A DNA stretch of 64,000 nucleotides from Balneolaceae bacterium (GTDB lineage Bacteria > Bacteroidota > Rhodothermia > Balneolales > Balneolaceae), in NCBI GenBank assembly GCA_009711805.1, contig VEMX01000005.1:47018-111017 (forward strand), given 5' to 3'. A model generated the notes under the pieces. That model searched no databases and was not told the origin of the DNA. It was given only the letters and a program-made list of their open reading frames with translations. How positions within the stretch are numbered: the first letter of the stretch is position 1; every line of letters starts with the position of its first letter. The translations under genes and the position numbers were made by a program. This document shows, piece by piece, positions 47,315 through 55,404 of this stretch.

Positions 47315-48112
47315 CTATCTAAAAAATAAGGTTTTAGTTTGATCCGACAAGTTTTTTATATCCATTAATATAAAAAAATCAATAGTCTTGAATACTTGAT
47401 CCAAAGCTGGCGCACTGCATACAGTGGTGCCTACATCCAGATATAATTGAAATAACTTGGGTAATTCAACTGCCTCCGGCTTAAGTACTCCCCTGGCTTC
47501 ATCCAAACATTGATACTTGGGATGTACATCAATTTGTATTGAAGGATGTATATAATCGTTCTGCTGTAAGTAGCTATACACCTGCTTACCTTCTTCCGGA
47601 TCCTGAGTTGTGAGGGAACAACAGCCAAAAAGGAATCTTTTTTTGGTGTGGATCAGGTAGTGGGCTAACCCTCTCCATAGCAGATACAGAACCCGGCCAT
47701 TTCGGTGATCTTTATGCACGCAAGCTCGTCCCAATTCTACCGCATCTCCCAATATGTCAGATGAAAGCTGATTGATTTCGAACTCGTTAGCGGTATAGAA
47801 TCCATTTCCGTTATGGGCCATTTCGCTATCCTGCATACGATAGGTCCCAATTACAGCATTTGAGTCTTTTTCAATCACCAGCAGGTGGTCACATTGATCA
47901 TCATACTCGTCCTCATCCATCCTGTTTTTGAAGGATGACTCAAGTCCTTCACCCAGTTCAAGATTAAATACCTGGAAACGGAGTTGGAGAGCTTTTTCTA
48001 CCTCTTGCCTGTTAACAGCTAAACGAACGGTATATTTATGACTGTTGATGTTAAACGGCTCCATCTTCCAACTATATGTTTTAATTGTTTGAGTACTCAT
48101 TAACAATTCCAT
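47315..48112 (-). CDS. GNAT-family N-acyltransferase (GlsB/OlsB/hemolysin-like)
   Basis: A 265-residue protein of the ornithine/glycine-lipid N-acyltransferase type (Acetyltransf_5). Seen: LRFQVFNLELGEGLES near the start, DEYDDQCDHLLVIE, VIGTYRM, EFEINQLSSDILGDAVELGR and the acyl-CoA/ACP loop ACVHKDHRNGRVLYLLWRG. The start at 48112 has a GAGG six bases upstream; an ATG at 48100 lacks one. It would put the first fatty acyl chain onto an amino acid, and the next gene the second. Confidence 0.83.
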   Translation of the reverse strand: MELLMSTQTIKTYSWKMEPFNINSHKYTVRLAVNRQEVEKALQLRFQVFNLELGEGLESSFKNRMDEDEYDDQCDHLLVIEKDSNAVIGTYRMQDSEMAHNGNGFYTANEFEINQLSSDILGDAVELGRACVHKDHRNGRVLYLLWRGLAHYLIHTKKRFLFGCCSLTTQDPEEGKQVYSYLQQNDYIHPSIQIDVHPKYQCLDEARGVLKPEAVELPKLFQLYLDVGTTVCSAPALDQVFKTIDFFILMDIKNLSDQTKTLFFR

Positions 48113-48193
48113 AAAAACCTCAGTTTGGTTGGCAGAATGTTAATAAAGAAAGATTACGAGATGATTATGAATCTGTTTTAAAAATATTGCGTT

Positions 48194-48238
48194 AGAGAGA
48201 ATTAGCAAATATTAGTTTAATCCTTCCTAATTCTCTCT
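48194..48238. promoter_or_regulatory. Perfect 12-bp inverted repeat in the divergent promoter region
   Basis: AGAGAGAATTAG (48194-48205) and CTAATTCTCTCT (48227-48238) are perfectly complementary around a 21-base spacer. They lie between the divergent GNAT gene and alpha/beta-hydrolase gene, ending 19 bases before the hydrolase ATG. This suits an operator for a dimeric regulator, or a leader hairpin. Confidence 0.5.
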
Positions 48239-48257
48239 TATTTTAAGGAATAATTAT

Positions 48258-49052
48258 ATGCTATATCATAAAAAATATACAAAATCAGAGAATGCCGACT
48301 GGGTAGTGTTTGTGCATGGCGCAGGTGGCAGCTCATCTATTTGGTTTAAACAGATCAAAGATTTCAAAAAGCATTTCAATGTTTTGCTGGTTGACTTGAG
48401 AGGTCATGGAAAATCGAAAGATTTGTTGCAAAAATATTATGAGGAGAATTATTCGTTTGAGTTTATTGCCACTGATGTTATAGACGTATTAGACCATCTT
48501 GACATAGAAAATGCACACTTCATTGGAGTTTCGCTGGGAACCATTATTATTCGTACTATTGGTGAGCTTGCTCCCGAACGCGTTAAAAGCGCTGTGTTAT
48601 GTGGAGCTATTACCCGTTTAAATATCAGATCCAGGTTCCTGGTATTTACAGGACATCTCTTTAAACGTTTCATACCGTATATGTGGCTTTACCGGCTGTT
48701 TGCCTGGATTATTATGCCCAGGAAGAGACACGCAAAGTCACGTAATCTATTTATCCGGGAAGCAAAAAAGCTATACCAAAAAGAGTTTCTGAGGTGGTTC
48801 AAACTAACGAATGAAGTAAACCCCTTATTGAAATATTTTAAAGAAAAGGAACTCACAATTCCAATGCTGTATGTGATGGGGAATGAAGATTATATGTTTT
48901 TGCCTCCCGTTCAGCAAATTGTTCAGAAGCAGGATTCAACCACTCTTGCAGTCATCAATAACTGTGGGCATGTATGCAATGTAGAGCAACCTCAAAAATT
49001 CAATGACATCTCCATTAAGTATTTGAAAGAGATTTCTTCCGCTACTCCTTAA
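48258..49052 (+). CDS. Alpha/beta-hydrolase
   Basis: Cytosolic alpha/beta-fold hydrolase of 264 residues. The oxyanion region is FVHGAGGSSSIW, the nucleophile is S92 in GVSLG, the acid is probably Asp in MGNEDYMF, and the His is in NNCGHVCNVEQP. A basic hydrophobic lid (RSRFLVFTGHLFKRFIPYMW) suggests a lipid or membrane-near substrate. AAGGA precedes the ATG by nine bases. It is divergent from the acyltransferase operon, and its tail overlaps the secretin gene by 11 bases. Confidence 0.85.
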   Translation: MLYHKKYTKSENADWVVFVHGAGGSSSIWFKQIKDFKKHFNVLLVDLRGHGKSKDLLQKYYEENYSFEFIATDVIDVLDHLDIENAHFIGVSLGTIIIRTIGELAPERVKSAVLCGAITRLNIRSRFLVFTGHLFKRFIPYMWLYRLFAWIIMPRKRHAKSRNLFIREAKKLYQKEFLRWFKLTNEVNPLLKYFKEKELTIPMLYVMGNEDYMFLPPVQQIVQKQDSTTLAVINNCGHVCNVEQPQKFNDISIKYLKEISSATP

Positions 49053-50859
49053 TCTGTTCATTTTCAGCTTCTATAGTAAACAGCCAGGCCTTATTATTGA
49101 TTTGTTCTCTTATTGATAGCAATTCATCCAACGCAGTATCCAGTTTACGGAATCCTTCATAAGCCACAAAATGAAAACGTGTTTTGGTATTATACAACAT
49201 TCGGGTGTTGTATCCGGCTTCATCCAGCCTCTCCATAAAGTTGTAAGCATTGTTCTTCACAATGAATGATCCTCCGATTACAAAGTATTTTAGATCGTTT
49301 TCTTCTTCGACCTCCATCCCTTTTTCTTTGTATTCGAGATATTCATCCAGACTAAATGCTTTAGGAACTACTACCATCAGTTCGGGGTATTCTACCGGTA
49401 AACTGAGTTCTTCAGCCAATTTCTGCTTTTCTTTGGTTAGCCCTTCATTTTCTGGTTGCTCTTTATCTTCAACCTCCATGTCGACACTGTCTTTTGCAGG
49501 CGGTGGGATCTCCTCCTCCATTTCATTAACAGCATCAGCTTGAGCATTTTTATTCTGAAAAACAAGATCCAGGTCAGTTCTCATCCTGTCACGTTCTTGA
49601 TTTAAGATTTCTCTTTTTGATTGGAGCCTATTATTAATTCGTTCAGAAACAGGTTCTATCAGTTCTGCCTGTACAATGATAATAAGTTCATTTTCGAGAT
49701 AATCTTTTGAGTCAAACCCAAACAGATATCTTAACCCTAAAAACCACGGGGGAAGATCTTTAAGAATGGGCACCCCTCTTCGAATACTTGTTTCTTCGGT
49801 TCGGTACAGACCTGCAATGTGGGTAGATTCTCCATCCAGCAAAATTGCAGATGTGGTAGCCTGTTGTTTGTTGATAATCGTACTTACCACATCAGGTTGT
49901 GCAGTGGATCTCTCAACTGCTAAATCCATATAAATAAAAGTAGTGTCTCCGTTATCGATCACCTGCGGGGTAACAGTTAATATAGTACCTGTACTAAAAA
50001 ACTCATCCGTTACATTCCCGGCTATATCGCGTTGCTTGATCGAAAAATCCTGCCCTACCTGCATGTTTCCTTTCTGGCCATCTACTACTTTTACAGAAGG
50101 AGTAGCAAGTACTTTCCCCAGGTTGTCGGCTTCGAACGCACTGAACAATGCCTGCACGCTTACAGGTCCAACCTCTCCCAAATTCGTCAGTATGTTGAAC
50201 GCATTCTGGGATACATTCCCAGCTCCAAAAGAGTTAATAGAAACAAATTGATCATTAAGGCTTGCATTTGGGATTCCTTCACTTTGCTGACCGGTAACAA
50301 AATCAGCAATATTTGCGGGGGCGTCACTGGTTAAAGTTGACCAGTCTACACCTATTTCCCGCAAGGCCCGTTTATTTCCCTCAAAGAAAGTTGCATTTAT
50401 CCGAATTTCACGTGTTTCGGTATTGATATCCGGACCTGTACTTGTGGCTTGTGTGCCTCCCCCTTGCTGTACACCTTGTTCGGAGTCTGGCGCAGGCGGG
50501 TTAATTTCATAGTATTTTTCGTAGGTATCTAATGTCAGATTTTGAAACCTTACTATATATTGCAGCGCTTCTTTCCAATGCATAGGTGGTAAGCTAACAC
50601 CTATGGCTCCTTCAAAATTAGTATTATTTACAATAAACCTGTCTTCATACTCCAGGGAGAAGGTATTTATAACATCAAGAGCTTCCCCAAAGGTTGTTCC
50701 CTTGTCGAAGGTTACAATTTCATCGGGGTTTGTATATTCTTTGAGTGGATCCACTATCTGCGCAAACAGAGAGGAACTCATTATTAAGGTTGTAACTAAA
50801 ACTGATAAAATCAGCCTTACATTCTTTGCAGTATGGGCGGTAAACTGTTTAGTAATCAT
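49042..50859 (-). CDS. Secretin (PilQ/GspD-like) with C-terminal SPOR domain
   Basis: Outer-membrane secretin of 605 residues with a signal peptide (cleavage near SLFAQ). Order: a short STN/N0-like domain (about 47-118), a Gly/Gln-rich linker (125-145), a secretin core (about 150-402, with the VPILKDLPPWFLGLRYLFG region and ELIIIVQAELIEP at its end), a charged linker (410-520), and a SPOR peptidoglycan-binding domain (about 523-596, YFVIGGSFIVKNNAYNFMER). Only one N-domain is seen, fewer than usual. It is last in the pilus locus and overlaps the PilO-like gene by four bases. Confidence 0.85.
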   Translation of the reverse strand: MITKQFTAHTAKNVRLILSVLVTTLIMSSSLFAQIVDPLKEYTNPDEIVTFDKGTTFGEALDVINTFSLEYEDRFIVNNTNFEGAIGVSLPPMHWKEALQYIVRFQNLTLDTYEKYYEINPPAPDSEQGVQQGGGTQATSTGPDINTETREIRINATFFEGNKRALREIGVDWSTLTSDAPANIADFVTGQQSEGIPNASLNDQFVSINSFGAGNVSQNAFNILTNLGEVGPVSVQALFSAFEADNLGKVLATPSVKVVDGQKGNMQVGQDFSIKQRDIAGNVTDEFFSTGTILTVTPQVIDNGDTTFIYMDLAVERSTAQPDVVSTIINKQQATTSAILLDGESTHIAGLYRTEETSIRRGVPILKDLPPWFLGLRYLFGFDSKDYLENELIIIVQAELIEPVSERINNRLQSKREILNQERDRMRTDLDLVFQNKNAQADAVNEMEEEIPPPAKDSVDMEVEDKEQPENEGLTKEKQKLAEELSLPVEYPELMVVVPKAFSLDEYLEYKEKGMEVEEENDLKYFVIGGSFIVKNNAYNFMERLDEAGYNTRMLYNTKTRFHFVAYEGFRKLDTALDELLSIREQINNKAWLFTIEAENEQIKE

Positions 50860-51716
50860 TGTTCTATCTCCATGGTTACCAATTCCGTGATGCCACCTTT
50901 ATTCAAACTAAAAGTAGCTATTTTATTTTCGCTGTCTATAGATTGTAGATATCCAAGGTATACATTATCCCCTTCCTTCAATGTATTCATGCTGCCTGAT
51001 TGATCAATAACAAAAATTCGAGTTCCGGATAAACCAATTAACCGGCTTTGTTCCACATTAACTAAATTATTCTCGTTCGGGGGAATGGATGTCCTTATAA
51101 GTGGATAGAAAGGATTTGCAGTGGATACACTGGGGTTCATTGTAAAACTACTAACCACTTGATTTACATCCTGAAGAGGTACTCGCTGGTAATAACTCTC
51201 CAGCCTAAAAGAAAAAGTAACATCGGTTAACTCGCTCCCTTCCGGTGGTTGATTTAATGACAGACTTTTAATTTTGTTGATAAGCTGACTATTCTCCAAG
51301 GTATTTACGAATCTAACAAAATTTTCATAATCCCCTATTCCATTTATATCTGAGTTTAGAATACCATATTGATCCATGGTGACTGAATCTACGAGGGTAT
51401 ATCCAAAAAAGACCTGAGCATCACCTTCGCTTATTTCGTTCAGATAATCAAATACATCATCCGGATCATTATTTGGGTACAATGCTTTATCATAGTTTTC
51501 TACAATATTTACAGCATTTTGATAAGTCTCATTAAGCTGAGGGTAAGAATCGCTGGTTGCTTTTTTTGAATTGTAATCTTTTTGTTTTTCAGTTTTTGAA
51601 GTTTGGAGTTTTTCCAGTTTTGCTTCCTGGTAAAACTTAATATAGGAGTATGATGCTCCCCCTATGAAAAAGAGCGTTACAAGTAGTATTATGGTATTTC
51701 TAACAGCGTATGACAA
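50856..51716 (-). CDS. PilO-PilP-like fusion protein
   Basis: A 286-residue bitopic protein. A membrane anchor (about 8-26), a coiled coil (30-80) and a ferredoxin-like region (about 85-190, with SLSLNQPPEGSELTDVTFSF) match PilO/GspM. The C-terminal 65 residues (SRLIGLSGTRIFVIDQSG, LKEGDNVYLGYLQ) form a small beta domain like PilP, the link to the secretin. In other systems these are separate genes. It is two bases downstream of the PilM-N gene and overlaps the secretin gene. Confidence 0.72.
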   Translation of the reverse strand: MSYAVRNTIILLVTLFFIGGASYSYIKFYQEAKLEKLQTSKTEKQKDYNSKKATSDSYPQLNETYQNAVNIVENYDKALYPNNDPDDVFDYLNEISEGDAQVFFGYTLVDSVTMDQYGILNSDINGIGDYENFVRFVNTLENSQLINKIKSLSLNQPPEGSELTDVTFSFRLESYYQRVPLQDVNQVVSSFTMNPSVSTANPFYPLIRTSIPPNENNLVNVEQSRLIGLSGTRIFVIDQSGSMNTLKEGDNVYLGYLQSIDSENKIATFSLNKGGITELVTMEIEQ

Positions 51717-51718
51717 AG

Positions 51719-53455
51719 TTAATCCCCTCCACCTAATATTTCTTGAATTCCCTGGGTACTTTCAGGAGAATACATTGAATTATCCTGAACGAACTTCCCA
51801 ATTGTATAACGGAAAGTAAAGACATCCCTTTCTCTGATAACTTCGGTACTTACGTCTGTTAATGTAGCGTTTTCGAAAATATCTGCCATCAGGGGAATTC
51901 TGTTTCTCATTATAGCGTAACCTTCTATTTCAGCTATATTATCAGACCCCGACCGCATGGTTGTCAACCATACAGAATTAATATCAGCGATACCTGAATT
52001 CATAATATTAAGATTGGTAGACCAGCGTAAAGATCCCCGGATGAGGGTATCTAAAAGAGTTAATGTTGTCTGTATCTGCTCAAGTTCAACACTAATGCGA
52101 TTATATTCCTGAACAACAGGCTCCAGTGATTGAATCTGCTGATCCAAACTACTTATTTCTGTTTCAAGCATGTTGATTTCTGCAACGTTATTTGTATAGA
52201 AATAATTAATTACAATCGGAGACAGGAAAATCATTAATAATAATAAGAATCCATGCCACTGTAGCTTGAAAATCTTTTGGCGATCCTTAACATAGGACGG
52301 CAAGAAGGAAACATCTGGGAAATCATTACTATTAAGTCCGGAAGCAGCCCAGGCGGCACCAATAGCAGTTGTAAATGAGGCCACTGTAGAATGATCGTAA
52401 CCACTGTCGTCAAATACCTCTTCAGAGTATTCAAGTTCTGAGATATCCACATCCTGGAATCTATCTGAGAAGAAATTTACGGCTTCATCTCCCAGTGTGT
52501 TGTTACAAAGAATAATTTTGTCCAGGTTAGGTACTTCTCCGGTATCTAACTGGAAAAGTATTTTACTGAAAATAGTATTCAGAAATTTGTTTGATTTTAC
52601 CCCTTCATTAATAATGGGAGAAACAATCCATAACTGGCTGCCTTTCATAAAGAATACACGGCTTGTGTTTTCCCCATATTGAATAACTCCGGTAATGGTA
52701 TTGTTATCTAACTCATAATTTGAGCGAATCAAACCAAGCAGCAGGATTTCATCGGGCAGTACTTTATGTACAAAAAGCTTACCGCTGTATAAATTCCTTG
52801 TCTTGTTTAATAATTTGAGCAGACCAGCTTCATCATCTATAGAGGTCAGCAGAAGAGCTCCGTCATCCCTGACGGTATATGAGTAGTAATCTTCTCCTTT
52901 TGATATACCGTGTAAATCCTCCAGTCGGTCTTCAACAATTACCTGTAAATCTTTTTTCTTAGTGTCACTGAAGTCGACATCCCTCAGTATCTGAAAAATT
53001 GTGACGCCGGCGGGGATACTGATTCCAACATCCACTCTTTTTGGGTCAATAGCACTTAAAACATTGTATAAGAGAAGTTCATTGGACCCGGGAGCACCTG
53101 ATTCGTCCACCATATCAACCCCGGCAAGGGTTTCAGTTTCATCTTCCAGATTGTCAAAATCAATGTCATCAAAATCATCGTCCAGCTCTTCAATACTGAC
53201 GCCTTCTATTTCGTCCTCTTCTTCTTCAACCCCAAAGATAGATTCATCGGTAAGAGCATCATCTAAATCTTCAAAAATATTTTCTTTTTCAGCGTGAGGT
53301 TCTTCTTTTTCCTTTGCCTTCTTTAAAAGCTTAGAAACCAGTTTCACCTGATCTAAATCAACAAGAACAATTTTTTTACCGGATACTTCTATCCGAGCTA
53401 TTCTAATTGAATCATCATCTACAACAATACCGGTATATTCTTTTGGTCCTATCAT
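51719..53455 (-). CDS. PilM-PilN-like fusion (GspL-like) protein
   Basis: A 578-residue protein. The first half resembles the actin-like PilM/GspL cytosolic domain (GISIPAGVTIFQILRDVDFS, INEGVKSNKFLNTIFSKIL). An Asp/Glu-rich insert occupies about 50-118. One membrane helix (about 401-420) is followed by a coiled coil (424-470) and a PilN-type ferredoxin-like domain (SLRWSTNLNIMNSGIADINS). It would form the inner-membrane platform with the PilO-P protein. Confidence 0.77.
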   Translation of the reverse strand: MIGPKEYTGIVVDDDSIRIARIEVSGKKIVLVDLDQVKLVSKLLKKAKEKEEPHAEKENIFEDLDDALTDESIFGVEEEEDEIEGVSIEELDDDFDDIDFDNLEDETETLAGVDMVDESGAPGSNELLLYNVLSAIDPKRVDVGISIPAGVTIFQILRDVDFSDTKKKDLQVIVEDRLEDLHGISKGEDYYSYTVRDDGALLLTSIDDEAGLLKLLNKTRNLYSGKLFVHKVLPDEILLLGLIRSNYELDNNTITGVIQYGENTSRVFFMKGSQLWIVSPIINEGVKSNKFLNTIFSKILFQLDTGEVPNLDKIILCNNTLGDEAVNFFSDRFQDVDISELEYSEEVFDDSGYDHSTVASFTTAIGAAWAASGLNSNDFPDVSFLPSYVKDRQKIFKLQWHGFLLLLMIFLSPIVINYFYTNNVAEINMLETEISSLDQQIQSLEPVVQEYNRISVELEQIQTTLTLLDTLIRGSLRWSTNLNIMNSGIADINSVWLTTMRSGSDNIAEIEGYAIMRNRIPLMADIFENATLTDVSTEVIRERDVFTFRYTIGKFVQDNSMYSPESTQGIQEILGGGD

Positions 53456-53462
53456 ATGCTCA

Positions 53463-54707
53463 TTAATAATTAATATCGCTTAGCAGTTGAACCATTTTTG
53501 TTTTGTTGTTGGCATAATTTATAGCATTCTCTTTTGAAATCTTCGAAGCCTCATACAGCTTTTTAAGATCCTGTTCCATAGTATTCATGCCTTTTTCGCT
53601 TCCTTCCATCAGCATCTGATAAATCTCCCCAACATTGTCATTTCTTATAGCTGCTTTAACAGGGGTATTGGCTATAAGCACTTCCTTTGCCAATACCCGC
53701 TTACCATCGAGACTGGGAACAAGTTTTTGGCTAATTACACAAGTTAGGACATCCGCTAACCTGGTTCTTACACGATTTTGTTCTTCTGTTGGAACTTCTC
53801 CCAAAATACGCTCTATACTTTCCATGGCTGAGGAGGTATGCAATGTACCAAATGTTTTGTGCCCAGAGTCAGTAATTTCAAGAGAAGTCATAATTGTTTC
53901 CGGGTCTCTAAGCTCTCCAATTACGATGATATCAGGATCTTGCCGGAGTGCCTGTATAGCACCATCTTTAAAAGAAGTTACATCCCGGCCTACTTCCCGG
54001 TGCCTGACTACCGATTTTAAAGGTTTATGAATTAATTCTACCGGAGAAGCTATAATTACAATATGAGATTCAACCGTTCTGTTATTGGCATCTATTATAG
54101 TGTCTAAAGTAGAAGATTTACCAGAACCTGTGATACCAGTAATGAGTGTTAAGCCATATTTGTAATATTTTAAACTTAATGCTTTTGCAACTTCGGTATG
54201 AACCCCGAGCCCTTTGAATGGCCGTATAGTGTTGTCAATCTTTCGCATATTCAATGCCAAGTGCTCCAAATCGAAGTACATATTGGCCCTGAAACGCTGT
54301 TCTTTGCCATTACTGAGTTCAAGTGAATAGGAAAAATCCAAGTTGCGTTCTTCAATTATTTTTGTACGCTGGCTGGGTAAAAGTATACTATGCAATAAAA
54401 CATTAGTGTATTCTAAAGGAAGATTCAGAGACCGGTCATCTGGGTTCTTATCTCCATAGATGCGGTACCATATCTTTCCATCGCAACCCGGGCCCCCTAA
54501 ATCAATATCAGAAGCTTCATTATCAAGCATTTTTTTGAGGAAAGATTTCACAATATTTTGAAGTGAAATCAGATGTTCTTCATCCAATTCCTGAATAAGT
54601 TTCCCGAGTTTAATATGTAATTCAATGCCACGCTCTGTACTTGTGATATTGTCCAGCACAGGCTTGCATAACCGGGCTAATTCTTTTTTTAAAACTCCAG
54701 CCTCCAT
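53463..54707 (-). CDS. PilT/PilU-like retraction ATPase
   Basis: AAA-like type IV pilus ATPase of about 414 residues. With the ATG at 54707 it starts MEAGVLKKELARLCK; a GTG at 54722 is less likely. Walker A is GITGSGKSS (about 191-199), Walker B DPDIIVIGELRD, and the His box DSGHKTFGTLHTSSA. The Asp box, EDPIE in PilT, reads ASPVE here, so two acidic residues are replaced; the ATPase may be regulatory or use another base. It lies seven bases upstream of the PilM-N gene. Confidence 0.85.
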   Translation of the reverse strand: MEAGVLKKELARLCKPVLDNITSTERGIELHIKLGKLIQELDEEHLISLQNIVKSFLKKMLDNEASDIDLGGPGCDGKIWYRIYGDKNPDDRSLNLPLEYTNVLLHSILLPSQRTKIIEERNLDFSYSLELSNGKEQRFRANMYFDLEHLALNMRKIDNTIRPFKGLGVHTEVAKALSLKYYKYGLTLITGITGSGKSSTLDTIIDANNRTVESHIVIIASPVELIHKPLKSVVRHREVGRDVTSFKDGAIQALRQDPDIIVIGELRDPETIMTSLEITDSGHKTFGTLHTSSAMESIERILGEVPTEEQNRVRTRLADVLTCVISQKLVPSLDGKRVLAKEVLIANTPVKAAIRNDNVGEIYQMLMEGSEKGMNTMEQDLKKLYEASKISKENAINYANNKTKMVQLLSDINY

Positions 54708-54815
54708 AGATATTCCAATCACTGTAATTGACGTATTGGGTTTAATAGATTCTCAAGCCTCTTTTTTGTTACTTTTTTTCTCAAAAAAAGAGTGTGAGCA
54801 GCAATTAACCTGCAA

Positions 54816-55322
54816 TCACCAATTCGTATCGTTTAATAGCCGTTTCTTTAAATTTAGCAACTGAACATTCATGTTACTGATCTTTCGCTGCTGTATTTCG
54901 ATGATATTCTTTGTAAAAATGTTGAATAATTTTTCAGGTTTTTTTCTGAAAAAACTAAGTGCTTCATGCCTTTCATACCTTAACAGCACACAATCACCAT
55001 CGGCCGTTACTTTTGCCATCCTGCTGTTTTTACTAAACAAGAAAGCTTCTCCTAAAAAATTTCCTTCCCCCAAAGTAGCTAATTGAATGTTATCTTTCCA
55101 AATACTGACTTTTCCTTCTGCTACAAGATAAGCTGAATTAACATATTCAGATTCATTAAGAATGATCTCATCTGTCAGAAACCGTTCCTCCTTGCCTAAC
55201 TGTAAATACTCTAATACATCTTCGTAATGGAAGTTTTTTAGCAATAAAGGAGGTTCTTTCAGAAACTTCTTTATGTAATCCGGCATTGTATGGCCGTCAT
55301 TATTGTGAATTTCTTTATTCAT
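54816..55322 (-). CDS. Cyclic-nucleotide-binding domain protein (no DNA-binding domain)
   Basis: A 168-residue cNMP-binding domain protein. Seen: ILNESEYVNSAYLVAEGKVSI, LGEGNFLGEAFLFSKNSRMAKVTA (read in parts; the GE and R-x-A of the phosphate-binding cassette are kept), and a C-terminal helical tail. It lacks an HTH, so it is a sensor rather than a CRP-type regulator. Set between the PilT-like and PilB-like ATPase genes, it may tie pilus activity to a cyclic nucleotide. Confidence 0.85.
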   Translation of the reverse strand: MNKEIHNNDGHTMPDYIKKFLKEPPLLLKNFHYEDVLEYLQLGKEERFLTDEIILNESEYVNSAYLVAEGKVSIWKDNIQLATLGEGNFLGEAFLFSKNSRMAKVTADGDCVLLRYERHEALSFFRKKPEKLFNIFTKNIIEIQQRKISNMNVQLLNLKKRLLNDTNW

Positions 55323-55404
55323 ACCTCTTCCTTCTGGTTTTTACAGAACCTGAATATACCTGAATATGCATATAGTTCTTCATTAAATACAAATTTTGCC
55401 CCAT

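Noticed and set aside
54770..54800. A/T-rich hairpin (CTTTTTTT/AAAAAAAG) before the PilT-like gene
   Set aside because: The stem is only A-T pairs, too weak for a convincing terminator.
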